Origin: Diphasiastrum complanatum
Lineage: Eukaryota; Streptophyta; Lycopodiopsida; Lycopodiales; Lycopodiaceae
Assembly (NCBI GenBank): GCA_029204225.1
Contig: CM055098.1
Location: forward strand, 7,730,246-7,794,245
Reading direction: 5' to 3'
DNA: 64,000 bases
In this document: positions 1 to 11,221 of the stretch, piece by piece
Numbering within the stretch: the stretch's first letter is position 1
Layout of the letters: each line of letters opens with the position of its first letter
Position numbers and translations under genes: made by a program
Notes under the pieces: model-generated
Database searches by the model: none
What the model saw: only the letters and a program-made list of their open reading frames with translations
Told to the model about the DNA's origin: nothing

Positions 1-289
1 ACAACAAGCCCAGTGCTTCCGTGGAAGACTTGCATGTGGTAATGTGGGATAGTTGGGAGTCAGCATGATTGATGCTAGCAACTTTTGATCCTTGATCTTC
101 CATGCCTTAGCTATTTCAAGATCAACATCTTCTGGTTTCGGGTCAGACCCGTCTACAACATCCCAAAGATCTCTGTCTATCAACATCATCCGGAGTTTTA
201 GGTTCCAGATGTAGAAGTTAGAACCGTTGAATCTATCAATGACTCTAACTTCATTGGATGAAGAAGATGAAGTGTTACTGGTAAGAGAT
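1..289 (-). pseudogene. Copia gag, N-terminal part (truncated by window)
   Basis: Reading the minus strand from about 289 to 1 gives an uninterrupted frame of over 90 codons with the plant Copia gag (DUF4219/UBN2) signature: a serine-rich start, then FNGSNFYIWNLKLRMML and DLWDVVDG, then a charged helix. This is the nucleocapsid protein of a Ty1/copia retrotransposon. The frame is open to the window edge, so protease, integrase and reverse transcriptase should follow to the left. No ATG sits at the expected start: the codon there is ATA, suggesting loss of initiation or an upstream start I did not find. It lies just inside a primer-binding site and LTR on its right, the correct order for a minus-strand element. 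Confidence 0.75.
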
Positions 290-401
290 ATGTTGACAAT
301 AACCCAAAAATACAATAACCTCTTGGTTTATTTAACTGGGCTCTAATACCACTTGTTGGAAAGGGAAACACACCTGAATACCGGTAGGATGGAATGGAAT
401 G

Positions 402-412
402 CTCTGATACCA
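402..412 (-). promoter_or_regulatory. Primer-binding site of the minus-strand Copia element
   Basis: The plus strand reads CTCTGATACCA, which on the minus strand is the start of TGGTATCAGAGC, the site matching the 3' end of initiator methionine tRNA. One base later the LTR begins (TGTTGGAAAG at 414). A decayed second copy of the same junction, CTCTAATACCA followed by TGTTGGAAAG, lies at 341-363, about 60 bp to the left. Confidence 0.7.
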
Positions 413-413
413 A

Positions 414-1140
414 TGTTGGAAAGATTGGAACACAGGAGGAAAGAAAAGTAGTGCGGAATAGCTCCCGTCCCGATGTAGAACCGGTTAAAACAAATCCACC
501 AAAGAGTTTTTGAGTTATTGTCACAATCCATTTGAATCAGAAGTTCATACAGAATGAAGAATAATGGTGCAAAAAATTGTGCTTGTTTCTCAGGCGTCAA
601 AAACGGCCATGGTCTAAATAGATGCAAAGGAGTCAGAGACATTCGTGATCTGTCAAATTGCGTGAATGAGCGAAACAAGCAAGCAGAGTAATGTAATCAA
701 ATCACAACACACAGACATTTACATTAAACATAGATGATGAAAAGGTGTTGCTTGTATATTACATCAAAATGCTTGTAATGGAGCAAGAGCAACGATGTAG
801 GTTACAGCATGAAATGGGGCATATCAGAGATGCTAAATCTTTGTCTCTCTTGCACACGGCTAAATGAGAGCTTGAAATGTATTTATACGCATCATTATTG
901 TTTCTTTGTACAAACATTTTCAACAACGTCAAAGAAAACACTAGCACAAAAATTGTTAACATCATATCCAGGTATCTTGTATAGTCTTGTAAGTATTACA
1001 TATTATCTTAACAAATGCGAACATGTATTTAAAGTAACAGACATAGTGATCAATATTCCACTAGAAACTTGTGGTCATAAAAAAAAATACAAAACTAATA
1101 AACAATTTGAACACAAGACAAAATTACTTCTCTACAAATA
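414..1140 (-). mobile_element. Probable 5' LTR of the minus-strand Copia element
   Basis: The left edge (TGTTGGAAAG next to the primer site) is clear; the right edge is not, and 1140 is only where similarity to a promoter-bearing LTR fades. The minus strand has a good TATA box, TATAAATA at 880-887, consistent with an LTR promoter reading left into gag. Short reading frames in this stretch do not look coding. Confidence 0.5.
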
Positions 1141-1924
1141 ATCGTACAACATACACTTGATGCATCGCTTGCATATATAAGAACTAAATTCACTTCCTTG
1201 AATCTAAGCATTATGTGCACAAAAAAATTTGCATGCTCATCACACAAAATTTTCAAGACACAATCTTACATGTATACATGTATATGACGAATGCATAAAT
1301 GATATTCCAATTCATACATGTATTACTTGTGAATGTAAATTTTCCAATTCTAGTGTACAAATGTTACTTTCGATGAATATCAATATATTACAAATATGAA
1401 GGCAGACCATTGGGAGAATTGGTTGTGTTGGGTTTGCAATTTCTAACATGCTAGATCCAGTAGATGCTATAGATCTTGGAGATCGGGTCTTGCGTGTGTA
1501 CTTTTCACACGTGTGGGCAACCCAAACAATGTGAATGATCTAAAGTCTGTGTGATTACACATAGATCTAGCACCAACTAGATCGATGAATCAATGTAGCT
1601 TGACAATTATAAGGCAAGAGCACACTAAACATGCATCATACATTCACCATTCAACATACACATTCAAAGGCAACTTGTGATGAAAAAAGCTAAGTATGGA
1701 ATTGGGTTGCTCTCGGATAGAGAGAGAAAAAGTACATGAACTCTTGGTATAGAGAGAATGTGCAAAACCCTCTAAGTGTAGAATCTCAAGATCTCTCCAA
1801 AAAACTCAATGTACGATTACTCTCTCACTCTCTAATAGTGACTTGAGCTCCAACATGTGTAGTTAACAAGCAATAGCAAAAGCTCCGAGTTGAGGAAAAT
1901 ATGCTCACCTGATTCATCCACAAC
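1141..1924. other. AT-rich spacer, then LTR-like sequence
   Basis: 1141-1420 is AT-rich with nothing recognisable. 1421-1924 resembles other LTR-like blocks here (near 47.0-47.3 and 54.3-54.7 kb): it has the palindrome CACACGTGTG at 1506-1515 and stretches of GATAGAGAGAGAAA. No LTR edges, primer site or coding remnant could be fixed. Confidence 0.4.
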
Positions 1925-3642
1925 TACATACAAACAAAAATTGAACATACACTTTAAATCTAACAAACACATCTAAATAATAGCACAAATACCTTGCAAA
2001 AATTTGTCCCCAATAGAAAAAACAATGATGTGGACATTATTTTGATGGAGAAAAGAAAGACACAATTAAAGAAACTTGTGCTACTGCTCAAGCATCAATA
2101 ACTATTACTAACCGAACATGTTAAAGCCTCAAAATTTCAAAATGCATTATTTCAATCTTTATGGTAAACACTAGCACAATATGTTTTTCATGGATGTAAC
2201 AAGTATGAACTAAATAGTTGTATTATATTACGTGCATACCGATTAAAGTCACAAATATATTCATATAAATGAAAACATGTTTCTATTTGCACGCAATTTA
2301 GATTGGCATTGTATTGTCAACACAGATGAAGAAATGCAAGATGTGTAGATATAAACTTACACGATTTATTTGACGACATTCTTGATAAGCCTAATGTATA
2401 TAATGAAAGTCACAAGAATCGGTTGTGAGGCAATGTTCATACGTCAAAAGGGCTTACTTTAATCCAAAGCCAATGCACAATGTCCTAAAAACACCTTCAA
2501 AATTTAAACATCATTCTCTAAATGATTGGAATAATTGAACTACAAACATTTGTACAACATAAAATTTTGAAATACCATAATATTCATGCAAAGCAAATGT
2601 TCACCTTTCGCTATTCATTTTTTAATCATGAACCTAGCTTGCAACATACGTAGATTGTTCGTGGCCAATGTTCTCATGGGATGAGAATCCAAATTTATTT
2701 GTTATGATCTTGAAGGTTTATTTGTTGCCTCCTATCTTCACAATACTCTAAATTTCATATATAATTTTTGAATGACAGATATATATGGTAATGGAGAACC
2801 AACTAATGACAATGTTCAATTCTAGCAATGGTTTAGGGAGGTCAGCATTACTAAGATTATGGTATGAATGAGTTTCTATTTTAACACCATTTTGTTTGTG
2901 AAGTGTTTATTTCACCTTTTGGGTTCATACTAGTGCTTCTGAATTCTCTTCAAGGGGTGAGAAGGGGAGATTGGGTTTCAAAACTCCACTATGTTGTCTT
3001 TTGCCTTGGAAATAGACAATATGATCATTTTAACAACGTATGTATTTGGCTTGAGTGCATAAAACTAAAAAGCAAGTTATCAAGTTTCGATTGGTTGTCG
3101 AGTAATTTGTAAGTTGGCTTGGTGCTTACGATGCTCTAGAGAAACAAGGTATTTTCAAAACTCCTTGGTGGCCTATGATCTACAATTTGCTTATAATATT
3201 TTGTTGTATTAGTAATAGAGTCATACACCAGTGACACAACGGCCAAAACAACACATAGAGCATGAAATAGGCAATGATAGAACCACAAATTAAATTTGGC
3301 AAGTCTCATTAATCTTATGCTAGGATACCCAACTCTAGGTTGCCTTCAGATAGTAACCCCGATAGACATTTTCTCCTCTCATTTTAGAAGCCACTGGGCT
3401 AGAAGTGGACTCTAGACATTATCTATACATATGGTTGTTGATTATTATAGGCTATATTAGCTCTCCATAGATGTGGGCACATCATTCGGCCCCCCTTGGC
3501 GAAAGGGTCGCCTCTCTTAGCCCACTAGTTTTACACGGTAGCGATAAGCTATTGTGACATTCGTTAAAAGATGAGGTGTCACTCCTAAGTAAGTTTGAGG
3601 ATTAAAATAGATATTTGTTATTTTAGATTCTTTACCTCAAAT
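1925..3642 (+). repeat. Left arm of a 1.7-kb inverted repeat
   Basis: This block returns as the reverse complement at 11222-12946. The outer edge is near TACATACAAACAAAAATTG; the inner edge is near TAGATTCTTTACCTCAAATT. Where read side by side the arms differ by only a few percent (4 of 69 residues in the shared short frame). The spacer of about 7.6 kb is filled with Copia debris. The arm holds two exons of a P450-reductase copy. Confidence 0.85.
2779..3037 (+). pseudogene. NADPH-cytochrome P450 reductase, two-exon fragment
   Basis: Two exon-like pieces match the FMN-binding (flavodoxin) domain of plant P450 reductase, the ER enzyme that passes NADPH electrons to cytochromes P450. Piece one, 2779-2840, follows an acceptor AG and encodes YGNGEPTNDNVQF, a stop, then QWFRE, corresponding to the family's YGDGEPTDNA...F.KWF.E block. 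Piece two, 2955-3037, follows an AG and encodes RRGDWVSKLHY and LGNRQYDHFNN, ending at a GTATGT donor. The exon boundaries match the family's usual junctions. The TAG in piece one and the absence of all other exons make it a dead fragment. It lies wholly inside the inverted-repeat arm, so it was copied with the arm. The product family is fairly sure; orthology is not. Confidence 0.75.
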
Positions 3643-4058
3643 TCCATTTTTTTTTTAAAAAAAATTAACGATTGGTATGGTTGGTAGACCATGACCCCTA
3701 CTCAATTCTACATTGCCATTTATTCATTTTGGTGACTCTTGTATATGTGCCACACATTACGTAAGCTAATATTTAGTGACGAGATTCAAGTCCCTAAAAA
3801 ATAGGAAACTAGGTGGTGGTAAACCGTGACTAGCCAATGGCGATTCACCAAAACCCTTGTTTGAGATCGAAATTGAACTAATTATTATTCTAAAGGTACT
3901 TGATTTTTGGTTTGAGATCAAACATCAATATTTGGAGATGTTGAGGTGGTTTATTATGATCAAGGCGGTTTCATTTTACTATACTTGTGATTCAAAAACT
4001 GAGATGGATCAAAATCTTTGGAGGCAAACCAAGATAGAAGGTTTTGTCTTGAAGATTA
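3643..4058. other. Spacer without recognised genes
   Basis: AT-rich single-copy-looking sequence between the inverted-repeat arm and a Copia LTR. A 68-codon frame at 3857-4063 has no recognisable motif and I do not regard it as a gene. Confidence 0.5.
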
Positions 4059-5110
4059 TGTGAGAAATTGCCAAAAATTGGCAAATCTAGCTTGATCAAA
4101 TATCATATAAAATGTACATAAGTGGGTCCCACACATGTGAGGCCATGGAGCCACGTGGGAAACCTATCCTAATATAGGTTAGATCAAGTCTAAAGAGTAG
4201 GTCAAGTCAATTTGGTGGTGATTCCTACTTTGTGAGGGAGTGTAGTAATTGTGGCTAGAAGTCAAATTTGAGGTAATCAACACAAGTGAAACCTTTGTGA
4301 ATTTCCAGGTTCAAACAAAACCAATTTTTTTGAGCATTGCCTTCTAGAAACCTTCCAATAAGTTATTGTGAATCAAGATCAAGGGGATCTTGCCAGTTGT
4401 GTGTTTGTGAACATCAAGTGAGTTGCTAGTGAGGCAAATTTTGGAAAAGATCTTAGGGAGGGCCAACAAGTAAATCATTAGTTCAAGTCATTAGGGAGAT
4501 GAGAACCATTGGTAAATTCCTTCTTGGATCTAGTGAGAGGTTAAATTCTATAAACTATGTTGAGGCAAGAAGAAGACCAAGGGATCTAAGAAGGATCAAG
4601 CAAAGGAGTTCAAGGAGGAGGATCAAGCATCAAGTTCAAAGCCAAAGGACAAGTCAAAGCAAAAATGCTTCTTTTGTGGAAAGAAGGGGCATTATGCATC
4701 CGAATGCTACAAGAGGCAAAGAGCACAAGAGGAGGAGGACAAGCGAGAAAACCTTGCACATGAGGAGGAGGAGGATGAAGGAGATCTATTCTTGATGGCA
4801 TCTACATCCTCACCAACAAGCAATGGCAATTCAAGAGACACTTGGTGGATTGATAGTGGGGCTAGCTCCCACATGACTTGTGAAAAGGATTTTTTTCTCA
4901 ACTTTACACTCATTCAATGATGCTAAAAAGTTTGTCTTTACTGCAAGTGAGTGTAGGATAGATGGTGTTGGTACCATCTCTTTGTGTCTAGAATCCTCAA
5001 AAAATTTGGATCTAGAACATGTTCTTTTTGTACCATCAATCACCAAGAATATGCTACATGTTGGTCAACTTTTGGAAAGTGGTTTGGATGCCCAAAGTCC
5101 TATGATCCAC
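4059..5110 (+). mobile_element. Decayed Copia element A (LTR start, gag, protease)
   Basis: The block opens with an LTR-like start, TGTGAGAAATTGCC, at 4059. Copia coding remnants follow in several frames: a gag N-terminal piece (SSERLNSINYVE, near 4530) equivalent to the start of the intact element at 29.6 kb, a zinc knuckle CFFCGKKGHYASEC (about 4665-4706), and the protease site WWIDSGASSHM (about 4846-4880). The middle of gag and most of the LTR are deleted, and frameshifts scatter the protease over three frames. It ends near 5110, where an unrelated Copia gag begins. Dead; no integrase or reverse transcriptase. Confidence 0.75.
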
Positions 5111-7341
5111 TAATTATGACCTTGGAAGGCAAGCCTCAAGATTTGGAGATTGGATGTGTTCCGCAAAGGCTGTTGCAAGAGGAGGAGAGGCGGAAAGGAA
5201 TACTAATCTATGAGGAGCATGCACTACCAATGGCGGAGCATGCACTAGTAATGATGGTTAGAGGCATGTCATTAAACAAGGGACCTAAAAGCAGAGGCAA
5301 GGGAGTTGCTCCAAATGATGACACAGTAAAGAAGCCAAAACAAGGGGAAGGTTTATATCAGAGCATATATGGAGGAAGGAAAGACAAAGATAGGGTAGAC
5401 CGTAGAAGGAACATGGTGTGTTTCTATTGTCATGAGGTTGGACACTTTGCTGGGGACAGGACATCCAAAGGAGGACACAAAATTAAACAAATGTTGCAAA
5501 GATAAAAGAGGATGAGAAAGAGGTTGCATTCATGATGTTGACCAAAGATGCTGGCATTGGTGAGGAGACATGAAACGAGAGAGAGAGAGAAAAGAGACAA
5601 CCTAGGAGATTTGATGAAATGACCTTCATTAAGAAGCAGAGAATGGTGGTGTGGAACCTTTGAGTTACCATGAAGCCATCAGATAAGGAGCTCTGGTATA
5701 ACGCAATGAAGGAGGAGTTGGAGTCAATAAGGAAGAATGACACATGGGAGCTAGTCAAACTACCTGCAGGGAGAACGACTATTGGATGTAAGTGGGTTTA
5801 CAAAGTCAAGTGCAATGAGGACGGAAAGCTGGAGCACTATCATAGCTTGGCCAGTGGTGAAAGGATATAACCAAGTAGTAGGAAAAGAGTATGCAAAAAC
5901 ATTTGCACTTGTAATGAGGATCGGATCTCTGAGAATCTTTATCGCTTGGGGAACAATGCACGATATGGAGATAGACCAGGTGGACGTAAAAACCGCTTTT
6001 TTTTATGGGGAACTGCAAGAAGAGGTTAGCCACTAGGTTTTGAAGACGAAGGTATGCTGGCTAAAGAAAGCACTTTACGGACTAAAGCAAGCTTCACAAA
6101 TATGGTATGAAAAGATAGATTCTTTCTTTCTAGAAAAGGGCTTCTGTAGATGCTGCTCGGACCTAAGTCTGTATGTAAAGAGAGTAGGGAGAACGCTTGT
6201 AATTGCTGCACTGTATGTAGACGACATTCCTAGTAAGCAATAGCCGGACAGATTTGAACCGTTGTAAGTCAGATTTGAGTAATAGATTTGAGATGAAAGA
6301 TTTAGAATCACTACACTACTGCCTAGGAATAAGAAAAGTAAGAGATCATGTGAAAGGAACCACATGGATAATAAACCAGGGACAATACATATTGAGCATA
6401 TTGTATTACAGTTTGCATAGTAGCATTACACACTGAGGAAGAGCGAGAGAGAGATCACTAACTACATGCTTTATTGAATGAATGAAAGAGATGAGGCGTA
6501 GCCTCTACATGAACAACTGAGACTTGAGCGAAGCAACGTTTTGATTGAACGTGGCGTTTCAGTACCCGTGACTCTTCACATTACCTAAAACTACTTGAAG
6601 TGCCCTAAACCTAACATGACCTAAACATATCGGAGAGGTTCAACATGAAGTCAGCTAGCACAGTGGGAACTCCTATGGAAAGAGATGAAGCTCACTACAA
6701 ACATGTGCCCAGAGACAGAGAAGGAGAAAGCCGCTATGAACATAAGACCATATCGAAGCCTGGTTGGATCGCTCATGTATGCGATGATATGCACAAGGCC
6801 AGGTATAGGGATGGTTGTTACAAAACTCAGCCAATTCCTATTGAATCCAGCCATTGGGACTGTGGGAAAAGAGTATTGAGGTATCTAAAAGGAACTCATG
6901 ACTTGGGCCTATTTTATAGAGCAGGGGAAAAGTCAATCGTTGGGTATGCTAATTCAGATAGGGGCGGAGATGAGACGACGTGAGATCCACGTGCGGGAAT
7001 GGCCAGTATATTGGAGTGTGTCAAGCGAGCAAAGAATATGTGAGGATTAATCCTGCTAAGTGAAGGATTGAATATGGAGTCATACTGTGATAATCAAGGC
7101 TGCATTTTTCTGGAAAAAAAATGGGGGATTTCAAAAAAAGAGCAAGCATATTGCTCTACAACACCACTTTGTACCAGAGATGATGCATGAAGGATGACTA
7201 AACCTCCATTACTGCAGCACAAAGGAGATGGTAGCTGATATAATGACGAAGGCTCTGACAAAAGATCGCTTCAGCTTCCTCATATCCCTTTTAGGACTAG
7301 GCCCTTCAGATCCTACTTAACTCCAACATTGAGGGAGTGAT
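5111..7341 (+). mobile_element. Decayed Copia element B (gag, RT, RNase H)
   Basis: A second Copia family joins element A head-on. Visible in order: gag C-terminal part with zinc knuckle (CFYCHEVGHFAGD, about 5420-5460); the start of reverse transcriptase (WYNAMKEELESIRKNDTWE, then GCKWVYKVK, about 5690-5810); RT palm pieces VDVKTAFFYGEL, LKKALYGLKQA and ALYVDD (5970-6230); the RNase H region CGKRVLRYLKGTHDLGLFY (about 6855-6910); and a DNQG...MVADIMTKAL tail (about 7090-7255). Protease and integrase are missing. Stops and frameshifts are frequent, so no product is expected. A polypurine-like TTGAGGGAGTGA at 7329-7340 leads into the LTR at 7342. Confidence 0.8.
6402..6625. mobile_element. 224-bp insertion in element B, flanked by CATAT
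   Basis: The RT reading of element B is broken after QGQYILSI and resumes with ERFNMKSAS. The intervening 224 bp are non-coding, and both junctions carry CATAT (6397-6401 and 6626-6630), which looks like a 5-bp target-site duplication. The insert starts TGTATTACAG but does not end in CA, so I cannot assign it to a solo LTR with confidence; a small non-autonomous element is the other option. Confidence 0.55.
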
Positions 7342-7690
7342 TGTGAAACCATGAGTTCAATCTAGGAGTTAAGGTGTGAAACAGTTAAACGGTTAAACAA
7401 AGATTTAGTTAGTTAGGACATGGGAGAGTAGATGTAGCACGTGGTGAATAAAAGGTTCTCTTGGTGTAGGAGTAGAGTGACTTCCGAGGCAGGCATTCCT
7501 TGAAGTGACCCTGACCCTTTGTATAAAATTACTATCAGATAATGAAAGATTAAGCCATTTTCATTTTTGTCTACTGTCTCTGTCTGTACATGATATCTCG
7601 TACTGTCTTTCCTTTGTGAGATTGCTTGTTTCTGTTCACAGGCTTCTTTCTTGCATTCCTCAGGCATGATAAAACCATGGTGCAGACAGT
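7342..7690 (+). mobile_element. 3' LTR (part) of Copia element B
   Basis: Starts TGTGAAACCATGAG directly after the polypurine tract. The same sequence reappears inverted at about 9235-9488, including a shared stretch around CACTTCAAG/CTTGAAGTG and a matching GTTCACAGG piece. The right end is not defined. Confidence 0.65.
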
Positions 7691-9234
7691 TGTTGCTGAT
7701 CTCATTGAGTAGGCTGTGAGAAAGTTCCCAAGGAGTTGTGTGATTGTAAGCGTGGAGACAAGTTTGTGCAAAGAAAGCATTTGATCAAGGGAGTAAGTTT
7801 TACTATCAGCCACCTCCCAAAAAGCCGCTTAGTCCCCCTTGCACAGAAGCCTGTTGTCCAAAGACTCTCCCTCCTTTTAGCGGCCATGGATCGTCGCAAC
7901 GACTGGCCTTGCCTTCCGGTGCACACTACATCGTTCCACGAATTTCACACCAAGCAGCAACAACATTTAAATCGAAGCTGCAGATGGATCAAAGCCATTG
8001 TGTTCATATAAAGACAGTGAGTTCTTTAGAGCAAGCCATGCAGTAGGTCAGATTGGATCAACGACATTTACGAGTGCTAACGATATAGTGAGGGAGAAAA
8101 AGCTCGGTAATTTTGTCAGTACCGATTCTTGGTCTAACATGAGCATAAATGTAGAAAGTTCAAACATGTTTTTGGCTTGAGGAGGTGTACTAAATATTTG
8201 TCTCTTCGGTAGACTTGCAATTTTCTTCAGATAGTGCAGAATACAAAGAGCATGTTCTTGTATATTTTCATCTGTAGTGCAGAATACAACGGGTATACTC
8301 TTTCAAGCTCTTATTTTTTTTTATCTTCTAGATATATCATCTACATTTGTACATATTGTAGATGTTTCTTGCTGACCCACGAAATTTATTCTATGATATA
8401 GTTGACAATGTCGGAAGATTCTAAACCAAATTTATTAAATATCTTTTATTACGTACCATATTCCCTGGAAGACGCACAACATAGAGCTAATATGAAATTA
8501 TATGTACAAAACAAGAATACTAATATTTGATGCCAAGGATACCATGGTTACTTGCACAGTCCTTATCACTTGTTCACGGAAAGCAGAATGATGTTAAGTT
8601 AAGTAGCATCAACTTTGTACAGGCGCTACGGTGACTCATGCAAAACATGCAACGAGGAAACAGGTGCGTGGCACCACAACTCCAAACCTCCAGGCATCAA
8701 GGAGGTCGTGGAAGCAAATCGACATTCCGAAATATTTAAAATTTTAAATGACAACGATAAGAAAAATTATTAAAAATTGTACTACTAGCATAAATCCGCA
8801 AAATCTCCGAAACCCGGGTATTCATATGTATTAATATGAATAGTAAGATAGTTAATACTGGGTGTCCCATTCTAAACCCTGATATTACAAAATCATATAC
8901 CAGTCAAGTAGGTTCTGTGATACCATGTTGATACCCATTGATACTAAATGTGACCCTATATACCCACCCAACACTGTATCAAACCATGGTTGTCTAGCAA
9001 CCTCTTTGAGCTAGTTACTCCAATGTTGGTAAAGAAATGGCAAAATTATGGTTGTTGTTCCAAAAACTACAACCCTAGCTCGATTTTACTCAAAAAATTG
9101 GTGTAATTTCCTCAGATTTCAAGCAACATAAGTGTCATCTACCCTTCCCTTTGATCCCAAAAGGGCCGATACCTTCCTTCCGTCATTCTCATGTTTCCAA
9201 GCTGTCTCCTCAGCAACAAGATGTTGGAGATGCC
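7691..9234. other. Spacer between inverted LTR copies
   Basis: No gene recognised. Overlapping short frames at 7571-8180 on both strands lack any familiar motif and look fortuitous. The stretch 8200-9130 is AT-rich with nothing identified. Confidence 0.45.
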
Positions 9235-9488
9235 TTCAAGCATTTCTCAGACCCTGTGAACAGAGGCAAGAAGCTCACAAAGGAAATATACATTATGTGA
9301 TAGTAACTTTATACAGAGGGTCAGGGTCACTTCAAGAACTATGTCTGCCACGTAAGTCACTCTACTCCTACACCAAGAAAACCCTTCATTCACCACATGC
9401 CCCTCCCATGTCCTAACTAACTAAATTTCTCTTTAAACCCTTTAATTGTTTCACACCTCAACTCCTAGATCAAACTCATGGTTTCACA
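9235..9488 (-). mobile_element. Inverted LTR fragment of the element B family
   Basis: Reverse complement of the first part of the LTR at 7342: on the minus strand it begins TGTGAAACCATGAG at 9488 and runs left through the same landmarks (GTGAATGAAGGGTTTTC against GTGAATAAAAGGTTCTC). It is bounded at 9489 by GTTGATACCA rather than by coding sequence, so it is not part of a standard element. Confidence 0.65.
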
Positions 9489-9581
9489 GTTGATACCACG
9501 CCAGTAGAAGGACTACTGGTGAGTGGTGACCATCACTCTCCCAGTTTTCTACCATCTATAGAATTGGATCTTTGTTGATTA

Positions 9582-10272
9582 TGTGAAAAATTGCCTACAT
9601 TGGCAAATCTAGCCATGTAGAATATTGTACATTTTATCAATATTGTTTGTTGGTTACTTGAATGGCCAAAGTGCCACTTGTACATACACACCTAAAGTAG
9701 GTTACCACGAGTCAAGAGGAGTGGTTGTGTCTATTTCGTAGTGATTCCTACTTTGTAGGATCTAGACCATGATTTATGATGAGATTTGTACCTACCATGC
9801 ACCTACCAAGCATGACTCTTGGATCTAGGCTAGGGTTTTCACATTAGGGCAAGAAAGTGGAGTCTACTTCCTTATTACATGCTAGATTTTCACCTAACTT
9901 TGCAAAGGAAGTGTGTTTTACTATGTATTCTCATTCTCCATAGTGAGAAGATAGAAACTTTTTGGAGCCTCAAGGAGAAACTCGAGTTTCCTCTCATTGT
10001 ATGGTGATTACTCTTGATTTCCAATGAAACCCAGCTTTGGCACTTTGTAAACACTGTCTACAGGCCGTACTACAGCCTTATTTCCACACGTGTGGAGTTG
10101 GATTATACTATTTGATCAATGCTTTGATTGTCTCTACTTGTTTCCTATCAAGCTGCTAAACTAGATCTTGTTTTCTGATGACTAGTTTCTGATAGATTGT
10201 TTAAAAAGCATACAATCACCTTGTGGATCATTCAAAGATCCATTTATGGTCCTTAGTACTGTACTTTTCACA
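9582..10272 (+). mobile_element. Solo-like Copia LTR, 691 bp
   Basis: Begins TGTGAAAAATTGCC and ends TACTTTTCACA, matching the LTR ends of the element A family (4059) and, more distantly, of the intact element at 27.8 kb. It contains the palindrome CCACACGTGTGG at 10084-10095. Neither a primer site to the right nor a polypurine tract to the left is present, and the flanking 5-mers (GATTA, AATTC) do not match, so it is either an old solo LTR or a rearranged one. Confidence 0.6.
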
Positions 10273-11221
10273 AATTCTCCATCTTTCCTAACCCCACACT
10301 AGAAAATCCATAGCACTTTTTAGTAAAAGTGATAGTGAGAGCAAGCTAAGGTGGAATTAAAAAATGCAAATGTTACGTATAAAGTAATTCATTTTTTAAT
10401 GTTTTTAATGCCTACTCTCAAAACAACATTTTTCAGAAAACACACGCTTGGTGATAGAAATAAAAAACGCATGCTCAATAGTGAAAGAAACATTATCCAA
10501 ACTAGCCATGACCCAAAACACTAAAGTTTGGATCTTGCTTGTATGTCACAAGCTCAATCACAAAGTATACAAGCTTTACATTACATATGAACTCTTATTT
10601 CATTTTTACCTTTCTTATTTTATCTCTTGGTTCAGATTGGTTTGATTATACTTAGCATAGCGAAGAAAGGCCACGGGGTGCATGCAAATTTCATAGATTT
10701 TATTGTAACTCGTTAATAGCTTTCTTCCCCGGGGTTTGCCGAATTATAGTTCGTAGTTACACGGCAAGACCGAAATATATTATCCATTTACCACAAGTAC
10801 AAAAATTGGAAAGAGTTCAATGAGGTTCCAAATACATGCATTGAGCAATAGTACATGTGTTCAGAACAGATTCTAGTATGCCATTAGCATCATGGTGGCG
10901 ACAACAAGAACTAACTATGCATCTAACATACTAGTGCATCATATGGTTGTTGGCTATGTCAAGTGCCTTGCTGGTCATATTATTAGAAGAGGGCCAACCA
11001 AAAATAGATTAAATGGAGAGGTGATATCAAATTGGAACTTAGATTTCACATGGTATCATCATTCCTTCCTCAAGAGGAGTGTCAATTGTTCATATTTTGT
11101 AGCTAGATTGTGCTCCAAGAGCTTGATGCACAAGCACTTGAAAAACAAGGTGATTAATATATCACGAGAAGCTTTGTCGTACATATGACATTCAAATCGT
11201 TAATTTTTTTCAAAAAACATA
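10273..11221. other. Spacer without recognised genes
   Basis: No motif recognised on either strand. A 98-codon plus-strand frame at 10892-11188 has no similarity I can name. Confidence 0.45.

Noticed and set aside
7571-8180. Four overlapping frames on both strands
   Set aside because: No motif, no shared splice logic, and adjoining LTR sequence suggests non-coding debris.
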